Of a DNA stretch of 64,000 bases, positions 18,948 to 30,371 are shown piece by piece (the first letter of the stretch is position 1; every line of letters starts with the position of its first letter). The DNA is from Aminipila terrae (lineage in GTDB: Bacteria > Bacillota > Clostridia > Peptostreptococcales > Anaerovoracaceae). The stretch spans positions 558,001 to 622,000 of the forward strand of contig NZ_CP047591.1 in assembly GCF_010120715.1 (NCBI RefSeq), in the 5' to 3' direction. A program made the position numbers and the translations under genes. The notes under the pieces were generated by a model. It ran no database searches. It saw only the letters and a program-made list of their open reading frames with translations, and was not told the origin of the DNA.

Positions 18948-20341
18948 TTAAATTTTTCCCAATGAATCCACATTATAAATCATATGTACTACATCCGCCC
19001 GGTTCAAATCAGCAAATGCTGTTCTGCCTTCATTAATATAGCCTAACTCCACTGCTTTTACATCCGAAGTCTTATATTCATATCCTTGGGTTATACCTGT
19101 AGCCCGCAGCATTACTGTACAAAAATCCAGTTTGTTTGCCTTCTTATTTGATCCATATAAGCCATTACTGATTCCCTTTACAAGCCCTTTGTCATAGCAG
19201 TAACCAACATATTGCCTGGCCCATTCCGGCACGTCAGTAAATACACATTTATCTCGATAAAATTGACCATTTGCCTCAAGTTCTGCCATGCCCCTGTGAC
19301 TCTTGTAAGGATTACTGCCATCTCTGCTCTGGTCAGGCCTTCTTCCAGACGGTATCCCCTGTCATCCCCCGTAAAAAGGTCTTTTTTCTTTAATGCATCT
19401 GCTTCATATATCTGATCATTTCTATAAATTGTATGATATACGTTGTCCGCAACTCTTTCATTTGCATCATAGATATCCTTATGTCCTGTTTTTTTATAAA
19501 AAGCACTTTTACTTAATAACAGAAAATCTTCTGTAGGTTTTCCTCCAATAGGATCATCAAAAGTGATATCATTATAATACCATTTGCCATCAATTCTACA
19601 TCTGCTCCACGCATGGTCCACATCATTACCAGATTTGCCTATAATGGTCTCTGCGGGAATGTCCAGTTCATCTAATATACTCTTAAAGGCATATGCATAA
19701 CCCATGCATACAGCTTCTCCGTGTAAAAGAGGTCCAGTAGAAGACCATAACCACTCCTGGGTCTCTGTATCATAATCTTTAATGTATTCCGTGTTTGTAG
19801 TAATATATTTATTTACAAGCCGTACCATTTTCTTTTTTGAATCCGTCTGGCTTTTTATATCTTCAGCAATTTCTTTTGCCTTAACCCGGGCTTTTGCCAC
19901 ATCTGCAGCTTCCAGAACAGTTACGCCGGCTGTTAGTCTGGTAAGATAAACAATACCTGAAGTTCTGTAACCTTTTAGCTGACCTGTGGTTCCTGTTATG
20001 GAATAATCTCTGCATTCAGTCAGAAATAAATCTATATTTGAGTTATTTGCATCCGTAGCAAATTCGTCTAAAGCTACATTATCTGACTCTGTGTTCGCTG
20101 CCTGTTTTTTACCAGGGGCCACCTTCGACTCCACTTCGGCTTTAAAAGTTTCTTCACCTGACGGGATTCCCTGATTAAGCTGCCTGTCAATCTGATTCGA
20201 TAATTCTACCCCCATTCTGACATATTCTAAATTGGAATTGTCCTCGTTTGCTGCCAGAGCTACACTTGGATTTCCTCCTGCCATCAGGCAGGAGGATAAC
20301 ATAATTGCCATAATTCTCTTTTTAATCAAAACTGTGCCCAC
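18948..20341 (-). CDS. Secreted transglutaminase-like protein with SLH domain (frameshifted)
   Basis: About 464 residues after repair. A signal peptide (about residues 1-31, ending VALAAN) precedes a transglutaminase-like domain with GEAVCMGYAYAFKSIL (Cys), DHAWSRCRI (His) and YYNDITFDDP (Asp). This is the Cys-His-Asp triad of bacterial transglutaminase/peptidase-like proteins. The C-terminus is S-layer homology sequence (LTRAEMAVILTRVTG, then FTDVPEWARQYVGYCYDKGLVKG). The frames join when one G is added to the G4 run (forward C4 19291-19294). Probably cell-surface and attached to wall polymers by the SLH region. Substrate unknown. Confidence 0.82.
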
Positions 20342-20403
20342 CCTTAATCTTTTGTGAAATTATACTATGTACAGCATATTTTTTCAACCACTGAACGCCT
20401 ATA

Positions 20404-20459
20404 AAAAAACTTCGGTACTGTGTATAAATCATTGATTACACACAGTCCAAAGTTTTTTA
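20404..20459 (-). terminator. clpB terminator
   Basis: A long imperfect inverted repeat: AAAAAACTT, GG and ACTGTGTGTA pair with TACACAGT, CC and AAGTTTTTT on the complement. It lies 10 bases after the clpB stop. Confidence 0.75.
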
Positions 20460-20468
20460 TCCTTTTAT

Positions 20469-23059
20469 TTACTGAACTTTAAATTCCAGCTTTTCCCCAT
20501 CAGAATCAAGTAATATCTTACTTCCATCCATAATCTGCCCTTTAATAATCATGGCTGCAATTTCCGTTTCAATATGTTTTTGTAAATACCTCTTAACCGG
20601 TCTTGCCCCATAAGCAGGAGTATAGCTTTCATCTGCAATTAATCTCTTTGCATCATCAGTCAGTTCAATGGCTATATTTTTATCCTGTAACCTTTCCTTC
20701 AGGGAAATCATAGAAATATCTATAATCTTAGTAATCTGATTTTCTGTAAGTGGTGAAAATACAACAATATCATCAATTCTGTTCAGGAACTCAGGTTTAA
20801 AATATTTCTTCATTTCATCTGAAACCTGTTCTTTTACCTGATCATCTATGGTTCCGTCCTGATTGATGTTATCAATCAGATATGGACTTCCGATATTTGA
20901 AGTCATAATCACTATAGTATTTTTAAAATCAACTGTCCTTCCCTGATTATCCGTTAAGCGTCCATCATCCAGAAGCTGAAGCAAAATATTAAACACATCC
21001 GGATGTGCTTTTTCTATTTCATCAAATAGAATAACACTGTACGGTCTTCTTCTGACCGCCTCTGTAAGCTGGCCCCCTCATCATATCCCACATATCCTGG
21101 GGGAGCTCCCACTAACCTTGAAACGGAATGTTTCTCCATATATTCTGACATGTCAATCCGAATCATATTTTTTTCCGTATCAAACAAAGCTTCAGAAAGA
21201 GACTTGGCCAGTTCGGTCTTACCTACGCCAGTAGGTCCAAGAAAGATAAAGGAACCTATGGGTCTGTTGGCCGGTTTAAGTCCTGCTCTGGCCCTTAAAA
21301 CAGCCTCCGAGACTACGGTTACTGCTTCTTCCTGTCCAATTACCCTCTTATGAAGGATTTCAGGCAGTTTAAGAAGCTTTTCTCTTTCAGATTCTACCAG
21401 ACGGCTTACAGGGATTCCTGTCCACCCTGCTACTACTTCAGCAATTTCTTCTTCTGTAACTTCTTCCTTTAATAGCTTTCTTTCTGCCTTTTCTTTTTGG
21501 ACATTTTCTGCTTCCTGAAGCTTTTTCTCCAGTTCAGGCAGAGTTCCATATTTCAATTTTGCCAGAAGTTCTAAATCATATTTTCTTTCAGCATCTTCTA
21601 TCTGGTGTCTGACATCTTCAACCTGTTGTTTCACCGCCTTTAAATCTGTAATAGATTTCTTTTCATTTTCCCACTGTGCTCTCATGGAGGCATTTTCTGC
21701 CTTTAATTCAGAAAGCTCCTTTTCTAAGTTTTCCAGCCTCTGCATGGAAGCCTTGTCTTTTTCCTTTGAAAGCGCCTGTTTCTCAATCTCAAGCTGCATG
21801 ATTTTCCTTGAAATTTCATCCAGCTCAGACGGAAGACTATCAATTTCAGTTCTGATTTTTGAAGCCGCTTCATCCATAAGGTCGATAGCTTTGTCTGGTA
21901 AAAATCTGTCACTGATGTACCGGTCTGAAAGCGTTGCGCAGGCAATTAACGCACCATCCGTAATTCTTACTCCATGATGTATTTCAAACCGTTCCTTTAG
22001 TCCTCTTAAAATGGAAATCGTATCTTCTACAGTTGGCTGATCAACAAGGACTTTCTGGAAACGTCTTTCCAGTGCCGCATCTTTTTCAATATACTTTCTG
22101 TACTCATCTAAAGTGGTGGCTCCGATGCAGTGCAGTTCTCCCCGTGCAAGCTTTGGTTTAAGCAGATTACCAGCATCCATGGATCCCTCCGTCTTTCCCG
22201 CACCTACTATGTTGTGGATTTCATCTATAAACAGTATAATCCGGCCTTCTGATTTTTCAACTTCATTTAAAACTGCCTTCAGCCTTTCCTCAAACTCTCC
22301 TCTGAATTTTGCTCCAGCGATCAGTGCTCCCATATCCAGAGCAAAGATTGTTTTGTCTTTCAACCCTTCAGGCACATCTCCATTTAAAATTCTTTGAGCC
22401 AGACCCTCTACAACAGCAGTCTTTCCAACACCAGGTTCACCAATCAGAACCGGATTATTCTTTGTTCTTCTGGATAGAATCTGTATGGCATGGCGGATTT
22501 CTGCATCTCTTCCAATGACTGGATCAAGTTTTCCATCCCTTGCCATTTCAACCAGGTCTCTTCCGTACTTGCTTAAAGCTTCATAGTTTTCTTCCGGATT
22601 CTGGCTTGTAACTCTCTGGTTGCCTCTTACTTTAGTAAGATTTTGCAGGAATTTTTCTTTTGTTATATCATATTTTTTAAAGATTTTTCCAGAAACCGTT
22701 TGCTTTTCTTCAAGCAATGCCAGATAAATGTGTTCCACACTTACATATTCATCTTTAAAGTTTGAAGCAATTTTTTCTGCCTCCATCAAAAGCTTACTCA
22801 AACGTTTTGTGGAATAAATGTTATCGTTACCTCCAGCCACTTTAGGCAGTTTATCCAGTTCTTGCCTTATATCTCGTATTATTTCCTCAGGATTTATCCC
22901 CATATATTGAATCAGTTTGGGAATAAGACCTTCTTGCTGCTCCATTAAAGCCAGATGTAAATGCTCTCCGTCCAGCTGCTGATGTCCCTCCTGAATTGCG
23001 ATATTCTGACAATCCATTATTGCCCCTTGTGCATTTTGTGTATATTTATCAAAATTCAT
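20469..23059 (-). CDS. clpB: ATP-dependent disaggregase ClpB (frameshifted)
   Basis: Hsp100 chaperone that rescues aggregated proteins with DnaK. After repair 863 residues, the normal ClpB length. It has an N-terminal Clp repeat domain, AAA+ domain 1 (Walker A GEPGVGKT, Walker B IILFIDEIH), a coiled-coil middle domain (about residues 400-520) that distinguishes ClpB from ClpC, and AAA+ domain 2 (Walker A GPTGVGKT). The frame breaks after GYDEG; adding one G to G5 (forward C5 21073-21077) restores GGQLTEAVRRRPYSVILFDEIEKAHPD. A perfect CIRCE operator lies about 75 bases upstream, so HrcA control is expected. Confidence 0.96.
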
Positions 23060-23134
23060 TAATCTTCCCTCCCTTAAATGTTTTTTCCTTATGATGTTAT
23101 CTTATACCAGCAGATTCAAAAAGTAAATACTTTT

Positions 23135-23161
23135 TTAGCACTCACCAAGCAAGAGTGCTAA
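23135..23161. promoter_or_regulatory. CIRCE operator (HrcA site) upstream of clpB
   Basis: TTAGCACTC, nine bases, GAGTGCTAA: a perfect match to the CIRCE inverted repeat bound by the heat-shock repressor HrcA. It lies in the clpB leader/promoter region. Confidence 0.95.
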
Positions 23162-23238
23162 CAACATCCTGCTAAGTATTGAAATTTCAAGATATTATAA
23201 GAAAAAATTTTTTTATAGGGGCACTGATTAATAAGTCT

Positions 23239-25799
23239 TCAGCTTACATTTTCTTTTCTCAGAATCTTTATAAATATTTCTACAATGTTCGGAGCAAACT
23301 GTCCTCCGGAATTACGCACAAGTTCTTCTATTGCTTGTTCTCTGGTAAATGCTTTTCTATACACCCTGTCATTGGTCATTGCATCAAAAGCATCGGCTAC
23401 TGCCAATATTCTGCAGCATATTGGGATCTGTTCCCCCTCAAGGCCCTTGGGATACCCTTTACCGTCCCAGTGTTCATGATGAAATAAAATATAATCTGAA
23501 ACCAGTGAAAGCTCCGGAGTGTTCTGAGTGATACGATACCCGATTTCAGAATGTTTTTTCATTTCATTCCATTCTTCCGGGGTTAGGGCACCAGGTTTTT
23601 TTAGTATGCTCTGATTTATTCCAACTTTACCTATATCATGTAACAAAGACAACAGGGACAATTCATTCATGGTTTTATCTGTCAGTTTTAACTCCCGGCC
23701 AATGGCCTTGCAGTAAAGTGAAAGTCTCCTTGCATGCTCTTCTGTTTCCATGCTCTTTTCATAAAGAGTAGCCAGTAATGTGTTGATAATGGCATTTCTA
23801 TAACTTCTTCCCTCTAATAGTTTCTGATGGTACATCCATTCTTCTGCCTGACGGATTACACAATCAAGATTCTGATCTTTTCCAGTTCTCTCCGCACACC
23901 CTAAGGAAACACTCAGTTGTAAAGTACCTGCCCTTTTCCTCATAAATTTTTCATTTAGTTCTTTAATCATTTTCTCCGCATAATGGATATCTGAATTAGG
24001 GAAGAGCAGCAGGAATTCATCTCCCCCCAGCGAGCTGCAATATCATGTGCTCCGCAGGTTTCTTTAAAAACCTCTGATACTTTTTTCAGTAATTCATCCC
24101 CAGTCTCATGACCGAAAACGTCATTTGTAATTTTCAGTCCATTTACATCTCCCATGATGACAGAAATAGGGATACTTTTATCCATGTCCAGCCTTAGAAT
24201 CTCCTCTTCAATAAAACGGCGGTTATATAGCCCGGTGAGAGCATCGTGATAACTTAGAAAAATTATTTTATTCCGTTGGGCCTTTTCCAACCTGATATCT
24301 CGAAATACCATAACCACCCCAAAGATTTCCCCATTTTCATTTTTAATTGGCGCAGCACTGTCGGCAATTGTAATCCTTTTCCCCTTTTTATTAATTAAAA
24401 CGGTATGATTGACAAGGCCAATTATTTTACCTGTCTCCAAAACTTTTTTTATAGGGCTTTCTACAGGTTCGCCCGTCTCTTCGTTTTTCAGTATAAAAAC
24501 ATTTTCAAAATCCATTCCTCCAGCTTCTTCACTGCTCCATCCCACAATCTTCTCTGCCACTTTATTCAAAACTGTTATTTTACCATTGATGTCCGTTGTA
24601 ATAACACCATCTCCAATTGACCTCAATGTTGTATCAAGCAACTCCTTTTCATGAAACAATCTTTTTCTGTATGTTTCCCGATCCGTTACATCATAAATAA
24701 TAGAATAAAGCTGAGGTTCTTCCCGTTCTCCAATAGGACAGGAATACACTTCCACAAGCCTGATTTCCCCATTTCTCAAGCGGTGAGGAAAGATAAAATG
24801 CTCTTTTTTACGTTCAAAAGCAGACTTCCTTAATTTAGCTGTTTCTAATGCTGGAAGCATGTTAATTTCCTGTATATTCATTCGTAATAATTCCCACTTT
24901 TCATACCCATAAAATTCGCATGCTGCAGGATTGGCATCCAGGATTTTCCCAGTAACCGGATCAATAATCAGCATCTTAGCATTATGATCTCTGAACATGG
25001 CCTGTAGCCTGTTCAAGGTAGCGAGATGGGTTTGCTGGAGTTCTTTGTATTCCGTTATGTCTTTCCGTGAGACAATGATATATTGGTGTTCTGATGCAAT
25101 AGCAATGGAGAGACTGGTTAAAAAGTTATACAATTTTCCATTGGTATATAAGGTTTCTTCTGTGATAAGGTTCTTATTTTGTGTGATTGGCCGTAAATAG
25201 AATTCGTTGAGATTTTTGCCCACATCTTCACCCCAAACCTCAATTGGCGTTTTACCTACGATGTCGTTGTTCCGCAGGCCTGTTACTTTTTCATGGGCAG
25301 CATTTAGAAAGATATAGTAAAAGTTGTCGTTTTTATATTCTGCCATGAACATGGCATCCTGAGTGCTGTTAAACACAAAATCAAGGTTATTTCTTGCATC
25401 TTCCAGCTCTTTCTTTTTTTGCACCACTTCGTTCAAAATGGCTTTTTCCTTTGTAATATCTCTTAGAATTACTGCAAACACATCTTTGTCAATCATAAAG
25501 GCGTCAAGGTGAAACCATATTTTTTTCTGATTGAAATAAACTTCTTTTTGCTCTGCTTTCTTAAATCTTCTTAATCCGTCATATAAATCATGACAGTCTA
25601 AAAGCATCTCTTTAAAAAAACTGTTTACACTTTTACCTGTCAGGTTTTTTTGATTTACTTCAAATGTAGATTCAAAACGGGGATTTAATTCAAGAAAAAT
25701 GCAGTCAACTACGTTACCTTTTTGATCATAAACAAACTGATTGCAAGATAATGCATAAGGAAACTGGTGGATAAACAGATTTGACAATCTCTCCATCAT
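23239..25799 (-). CDS. PAS-GGDEF-HD-GYP signalling protein (frameshifted)
   Basis: About 853 residues after repair. Several PAS domains fill residues 1-520. A GGDEF domain follows (DALTGLYNRRFIE, then WGGDEFLLLF once repaired), then an HD-GYP domain (HDIGKVGI, HSEIGYRI, HHEHWDGKGYP). HD-GYP proteins hydrolyse cyclic di-GMP while GGDEF makes it, so the protein could do both. As written the frame breaks inside GGDEF at a G6 run (forward C6 24023-24028); one added G joins the two halves. No transmembrane segment seen, so cytoplasmic sensing by PAS is likely. Monocistronic. Confidence 0.9.
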
Positions 25800-25987
25800 T
25801 TTTAATCATCCTCTCTTTTCTTCATTTGCAAGCCATACATATTCTGTTTTAATCATTATTAACTGGGGTTAACGGTAATGCAATATAAATAGAAATTTTT
25901 ACCAGATAATTGTTCTATTATTATATTCCTAAGTGCATTTCGTGTCAATAAACAGAGGACAAAGTATATTACATACATTTTTTGTAT

Positions 25988-26027
25988 AAAAAAGGCGAAA
26001 ATGATTTTCAGTCATTTTCGCCTTTTT
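25988..26027 (-). terminator. Terminator of the M50 protease gene
   Basis: AAAAAGGCGAAAATGA pairs perfectly with TCATTTTCGCCTTTTT around a 7-base loop, with T-runs on both strands. It lies 29 bases after the stop of the minus-strand protease gene. Confidence 0.85.
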
Positions 26028-26055
26028 AGACTTTATTTAATTAACTTAGTTTCTT

Positions 26056-26775
26056 TTAAATAGAAAATATACCCATGATTATTTTAAAACAGATTGACAC
26101 CAATGGGTTCAGCACTATATCTGTAACATTGAGCATGATTAAAACCATTAAAATAAGAAAACCCTTATCATAAATTTGATAGTAAAATGCTTTGCTTCTA
26201 AGATTGAACAACTCCGTAGCAATACCAAACCCATCAAGAGGCGGTATAGGCAATAAGTTAAAAATCATCAGTACAAGATTTATCACTATAATGTTTACCA
26301 GTATCTTCTGTACAACAACACCCATATAGGAATATGCAATAAATGAGCCTGCAAAAGTAAAAAATAATTTGAAGATTCCAGCAGCTGCAATTGCAATAAT
26401 AAGGTTCATGACTACACCTGCCACAGATACAATCAGTTCATCCCTTCTTGGATTTTTGAAATTTCTAGAGTCAATCTGAACAGGGATTCCCCATCCAAAC
26501 CCTGCAACCATAAGGCACAGAAATCCAAAAGGATCCATGTGGGCCATAGGGTTTAATGTGACACGTCCCTGATATTTAGGGGTCATATCCCCCAGCTTAT
26601 GAGCAGCAATTGCATGGCCAAACTCGTGGAACGACAGACCAATTACAATAGCTGGCAGGGACAATAGCATATTCATCAGCCAATCCAGTGGATTAGAAAA
26701 TCGCCCGCTGGTAAATGACATCACTGCCATAATAAGTATTAAAATTAAAAAAGTTGGATTTACAAATCTTCGCAA
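26056..26775 (-). CDS. Site-2 protease family (M50) membrane metalloprotease
   Basis: A 239-residue intramembrane zinc protease of the compact M50B type. The zinc motif HEFGHAIAAHKLGD (HExxH) lies in a transmembrane segment at about residue 50. The third-ligand motif NLLPIPPLDGF is at about residue 175. Five to six hydrophobic segments. No PDZ domain, as expected for this short subgroup. Substrate unknown; the family cleaves membrane-bound regulators. Divergent from the LysM gene. Confidence 0.9.
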   Translation of the reverse strand: MRRFVNPTFLILILIMAVMSFTSGRFSNPLDWLMNMLLSLPAIVIGLSFHEFGHAIAAHKLGDMTPKYQGRVTLNPMAHMDPFGFLCLMVAGFGWGIPVQIDSRNFKNPRRDELIVSVAGVVMNLIIAIAAAGIFKLFFTFAGSFIAYSYMGVVVQKILVNIIVINLVLMIFNLLPIPPLDGFGIATELFNLRSKAFYYQIYDKGFLILMVLIMLNVTDIVLNPLVSICFKIIMGIFSI

Positions 26776-26901
26776 AATATTATCATCCTTTCAATTATCC
26801 AAGTACAATTCAAAATTATACTTGAACATTTTATCACAAAATGCCGTTCATGCAAATAGTATATAGTATATGAAATTGTGCAAGGGGTGAATTGAAGTAA
26901 T

Positions 26902-27261
26902 ATGAAAAGGAAATGTTATTGTATGGATGTGTATACGATCAAACCAGGTGACACACTTTATTCTATTTGTAAAAGCTACGATGTATCTGTCTGTGATCTG
27001 ATGATGGCAAATAAAATCAGAAATCCATACAATTTAAGAATCGGAACAAAAATCTGCATTCCTAGTGATACAGATCCTACGGAAGCCATGGAACCTACAG
27101 AGCCAGCTTGTCAGGGTACATTATACACAGTAGAAAAAGGGGATACCTTATATATGATTGCAAAAATGCACCGGGTCTCGCTAAACGCTATTATGGAGGC
27201 AAACCCTGATATTGATCCATATAACTTAAGGGCGGGGATGAAACTCTGTATTCCTAAATAA
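26902..27261 (+). CDS. Small protein with two LysM domains
   Basis: A 119-residue protein made almost only of two LysM repeats (YTIKPGDTLYSICKSYDVS... and YTVEKGDTLYMIAKMHRVS...), each ending in (I/L)CIP, with a Pro/Thr/Glu linker. LysM binds peptidoglycan N-acetylglucosamine. No classical signal peptide is visible, so it may be a spore-layer protein (as SafA-type LysM proteins are) rather than secreted. Each repeat carries cysteines that could cross-link. RBS AAGGGGTG lies upstream. Confidence 0.82.
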   Translation: MKRKCYCMDVYTIKPGDTLYSICKSYDVSVCDLMMANKIRNPYNLRIGTKICIPSDTDPTEAMEPTEPACQGTLYTVEKGDTLYMIAKMHRVSLNAIMEANPDIDPYNLRAGMKLCIPK

Positions 27262-27281
27262 GAATACCATACTTAACCCAA

Positions 27282-27336
27282 GGGGCTGTTGCAAAATAGT
27301 AAATATGCCTATAGTTTACTATTTTGTAACAGCCCC
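27282..27336. terminator. Long hairpin terminator between LysM and cls genes
   Basis: GGGGCTGTTGCAAAATAG and TAAA pair with TTTA and CTATTTTGTAACAGCCCC (one G-T pair in 22). It serves the convergent LysM and cardiolipin synthase genes. The arm is shared with the pflB terminator at 16419-16460. Confidence 0.8.
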
Positions 27337-27352
27337 ATCTTTCTAGTGCATC

Positions 27353-28834
27353 TTATAATATGTCTGTTAAAAGCCGTGCAACTGATTCTTTGAACTTTAT
27401 TTTTAAGCCTCTTTCCATATAAAGTTTTTTTGTAAGTTCATGGCAGTCTTTCATATCTTTTTCAAAAATTTTCTGCATTTTCCGAGCTTCTTTTTCGTCA
27501 AATATAAAGGCATTTGCCTCAAAATTTAATCTGAAACTCCTTACATCAAAATTGGCAGAGCCTATGGATGCCACTTCACCATCTGCCACCATAGTTTTAG
27601 CATGGAGGAATCCTTTATCGTATACAAACACTTTTGCCCCCGATTTAATTAATTCTCCCGCGTAAGCGTAAGTAGCCCAGTATACAAACATGTGATCTGG
27701 CATACATGGTATCATAAGTCTTACATCTACACCAGACTGTGCAGCCATTTTTAAACATTCCAGTATACTGTTATCCGGTACGAAATACGGAGTCTGAATA
27801 TAAATATTTTTTGTTGCAGAGGTTATCACTTTCATATAACTACGTTTTATCTGTGATTTTCCTCCGTCGGGTCCGCTGGATACTATCTGGACACCAGTAC
27901 ATCCTTCCTTAATGATATCGCTGTAATATGCCTCAGAAAGAATTAACTTTTCTTTGGATGCGAAACGCCAGTCCATTAAAAATCTAGCGTTAATATCCTG
28001 GACACAGCCTCCTAAAACTTTAAGATGAGTATCTCTCCAGTATCCGAATTTTTTCTTCTTGCCCACATATTCTTTGCCAATATTAAATCCCCCAATATAT
28101 CCTATCTCACCATCAATAACCACAATCTTTCTATGGTTCCTGTAATTTAATTTTAAGTTCAAGAATTTTAGTTTTGGGGGGAAGAAGAAAGATACATGTC
28201 CTCCTGCAGACACAAATTCCTTTATACAGGGAGTCCTTCTGGATAGCTGTCTTCCTCCCATAGCGTCGATAAGAAGTCTTACTTCGATTCCCTGTTTAAC
28301 TTTTTTCGTCAGAGACTTAATCAGTATTCTCCCAATCACATCATTTTTTATAATGAAATACTGGATATTAATTGTATTCTGAGCACCTCGTATGTCATTT
28401 AAAAGCTTTCTCAACATATGCTGGCCATCTGTAAGGATTTCAATTTTGTTATCCTGAGTAAAATAGGCCTGCCCATACACCTGATTTAGCCGAATCATAT
28501 CTTTCCAGTATTTGGCTGATCTTGTAGTAAAAGAATATTCCCCATCTTTCATCTCCTGAATCTGGGTTTGGAGAGAAGTATTTATAATTTCTTCCTCATA
28601 TCTGGTTAATTGAAAAATTTTCTTTCTGGAAAGGTTCTGGGAAAATAAGAAATAAAACAGAATGCCCACTACTGGCAACAAAAATAGTATCATAATCCAT
28701 GCTAATGTTGCCGATGGATTCTTTCTTTCCAGGAAAATAATCGTAAATGCAATGACCATATTGACAATAAATAATGCTGCTAAAAAATAGGGTATACTGC
28801 TCAGAACAAAATAAAATAAATACAATACGGTCAC
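27353..28834 (-). CDS. cls: Cardiolipin synthase (phospholipase D family)
   Basis: A 493-residue protein with two N-terminal transmembrane helices (about residues 5-28 and 38-58) and two phospholipase D HKD motifs: HRKIVVIDG (about residue 220) and HAKTMVADG (about residue 400), each followed by GG/GS-x-N. This is the bacterial Cls architecture, joining two phosphatidylglycerol molecules to cardiolipin and glycerol. It lies 4 bases after the PstS-like gene, so it is the last gene of that transcription unit. Confidence 0.93.
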   Translation of the reverse strand: MTVLYLFYFVLSSIPYFLAALFIVNMVIAFTIIFLERKNPSATLAWIMILFLLPVVGILFYFLFSQNLSRKKIFQLTRYEEEIINTSLQTQIQEMKDGEYSFTTRSAKYWKDMIRLNQVYGQAYFTQDNKIEILTDGQHMLRKLLNDIRGAQNTINIQYFIIKNDVIGRILIKSLTKKVKQGIEVRLLIDAMGGRQLSRRTPCIKEFVSAGGHVSFFFPPKLKFLNLKLNYRNHRKIVVIDGEIGYIGGFNIGKEYVGKKKKFGYWRDTHLKVLGGCVQDINARFLMDWRFASKEKLILSEAYYSDIIKEGCTGVQIVSSGPDGGKSQIKRSYMKVITSATKNIYIQTPYFVPDNSILECLKMAAQSGVDVRLMIPCMPDHMFVYWATYAYAGELIKSGAKVFVYDKGFLHAKTMVADGEVASIGSANFDVRSFRLNFEANAFIFDEKEARKMQKIFEKDMKDCHELTKKLYMERGLKIKFKESVARLLTDIL

Positions 28835-28838
28835 CCCT

Positions 28839-30371
28839 TTATTTATTATTATGCCTTATAAAGCCCTTTTCTTCTGCCAGTTTCTGTCCATCTTCGCTTA
28901 ATACCCATTTAATAAATTCTAATTTCATCATCTGAGTGTCAGTCTGAAAGTCAGTTCCTGCAGTCTTAGTGTCCTCATAACTTGTTGCATTTTTTTCAGT
29001 TGTAACAATTGCATAAGTATAAGTAGTCAATGGATATTGAGCATATCCAATGGTTTTTTTATTAGGTTTAACGCCATTAACCGCAATCAATTTAACATCA
29101 TTACTATTTTTTGACTTTGTCATGTAATAATAATAGGAATAACCGATTGCTCCCTTTTCTGATGAAACTTTCTTAATTAAACCTTCTGTGTCCGAAATCT
29201 TCATCTTGTTTGGAGCCTTCATTATCTGCTTTGCTTTAATCACGTATGTATACATACCCTGTTGTCCACCAGTATTTTCATCCCGCTGATATGCAACTAT
29301 AGGTTCATTTTTACCCCCCAGTTCCTTCCAGTTGGTAATAGTTCCTGAATAAATACCATATAACTGAGGCATGGTTAATTCTTTTACCGGATTATCCTTA
29401 TTAACTACGAATACAAATCCACCATTTAAAACCGGCACCGATTGCAAAGCTAATCCAGCCTTTTTAGCCATTTTCTTTTCTGCATCTTTTGGCTCAGTAG
29501 CAAAAATAACCTGCTGATCCCCTTTAATTAAACTTGTGTAAGCATCCTCAGTATTTGCAGTACTGCAATATTTTTTAGCTTCTTTATCACTTATTTTTAA
29601 AAACTTTGTTAACGCAACTGAATAATAATCTTCCACCGAGGAGATTCCACCAATGTTTATGGTTTTACTTTGTTTGACCGCTCCCTCAGTTGTTGTCTGG
29701 GTCTTCTTCTCTGTTGCCTTTTTAGCAGCCGTTTCAGACTTACTGGTTTTCTTTTCAGTCTTGCTGGTTTTCTTTGTTGACTCTTGTTTATTCAAAAAAG
29801 GAATTTTGCTTGTAACGGCAGAAACTGCATCACCTGTTGCATTCATTAATTTAGGTCCAAACTTAATTCCTGTAAATACAAGTGCTATTACAATCAGCAG
29901 AATTAATACAGGGGGCAAAAGTTTCTTTATTTTCTTTTCCCTGTCCAATTTTTTCTGTAAAGGTGTACGTGCTGCCAGTTCAGCTTTTTTCTGCATTTTT
30001 TCTGCTTGTATTTTATCCTTTTTTTCCTGTTTCTTTATTTTATTGGCCTCACTTTGCTCCTTTTTCTTTTCTTTCTGTTTAAGCTTCTTCTCTTTTGCTT
30101 TTATTTTGTTAGAAGCTTTTTTTTCCTTTTCTTTTTCTTTTTTTGAAGCTGCTTTCTCTTTATTTTTATCAGCCTGTTCTGCCCTTTTAACATCCGCCTC
30201 TGCCTTTCGCACTTTGGCATTGGCAGCCTTTTCTACCTTTTTCTTATATTGAATGGCTTTTTGCTCAGGGGTTAACTTGGGCTTTTTGTCCTTCTTTTTT
30301 TTACCTATTTTTCCAGAGGTCTCTTCCTCTATGGCATCCTTGCTGTTGTTTGACATCGTGTTACTCTCCAA
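28839..30371 (-). CDS. Membrane-anchored PstS-like binding protein with long Lys-rich N-terminal coil
   Basis: 510 residues in three parts. Residues 1-150 are extremely rich in Lys, Ala and Glu, a predicted long charged coiled coil. Residues about 155-172 are a single transmembrane helix. The rest is an extracytoplasmic periplasmic-binding-protein-like domain of the PstS type (GSISS-like INIGGISSVEDYY, YSGTITNWKELGG, YQRDENTGGQQG, SEKGAIGYSYYYY). Unlike normal PstS it has no lipoprotein signal but a cytoplasmic basic domain and a signal anchor. It overlaps its paralogue upstream by 11 bases. No pstCAB genes are nearby, so a sensor or polymer-binding role is as likely as phosphate uptake. Confidence 0.75.
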   Translation of the reverse strand: MESNTMSNNSKDAIEEETSGKIGKKKKDKKPKLTPEQKAIQYKKKVEKAANAKVRKAEADVKRAEQADKNKEKAASKKEKEKEKKASNKIKAKEKKLKQKEKKKEQSEANKIKKQEKKDKIQAEKMQKKAELAARTPLQKKLDREKKIKKLLPPVLILLIVIALVFTGIKFGPKLMNATGDAVSAVTSKIPFLNKQESTKKTSKTEKKTSKSETAAKKATEKKTQTTTEGAVKQSKTINIGGISSVEDYYSVALTKFLKISDKEAKKYCSTANTEDAYTSLIKGDQQVIFATEPKDAEKKMAKKAGLALQSVPVLNGGFVFVVNKDNPVKELTMPQLYGIYSGTITNWKELGGKNEPIVAYQRDENTGGQQGMYTYVIKAKQIMKAPNKMKISDTEGLIKKVSSEKGAIGYSYYYYMTKSKNSNDVKLIAVNGVKPNKKTIGYAQYPLTTYTYAIVTTEKNATSYEDTKTAGTDFQTDTQMMKLEFIKWVLSEDGQKLAEEKGFIRHNNK

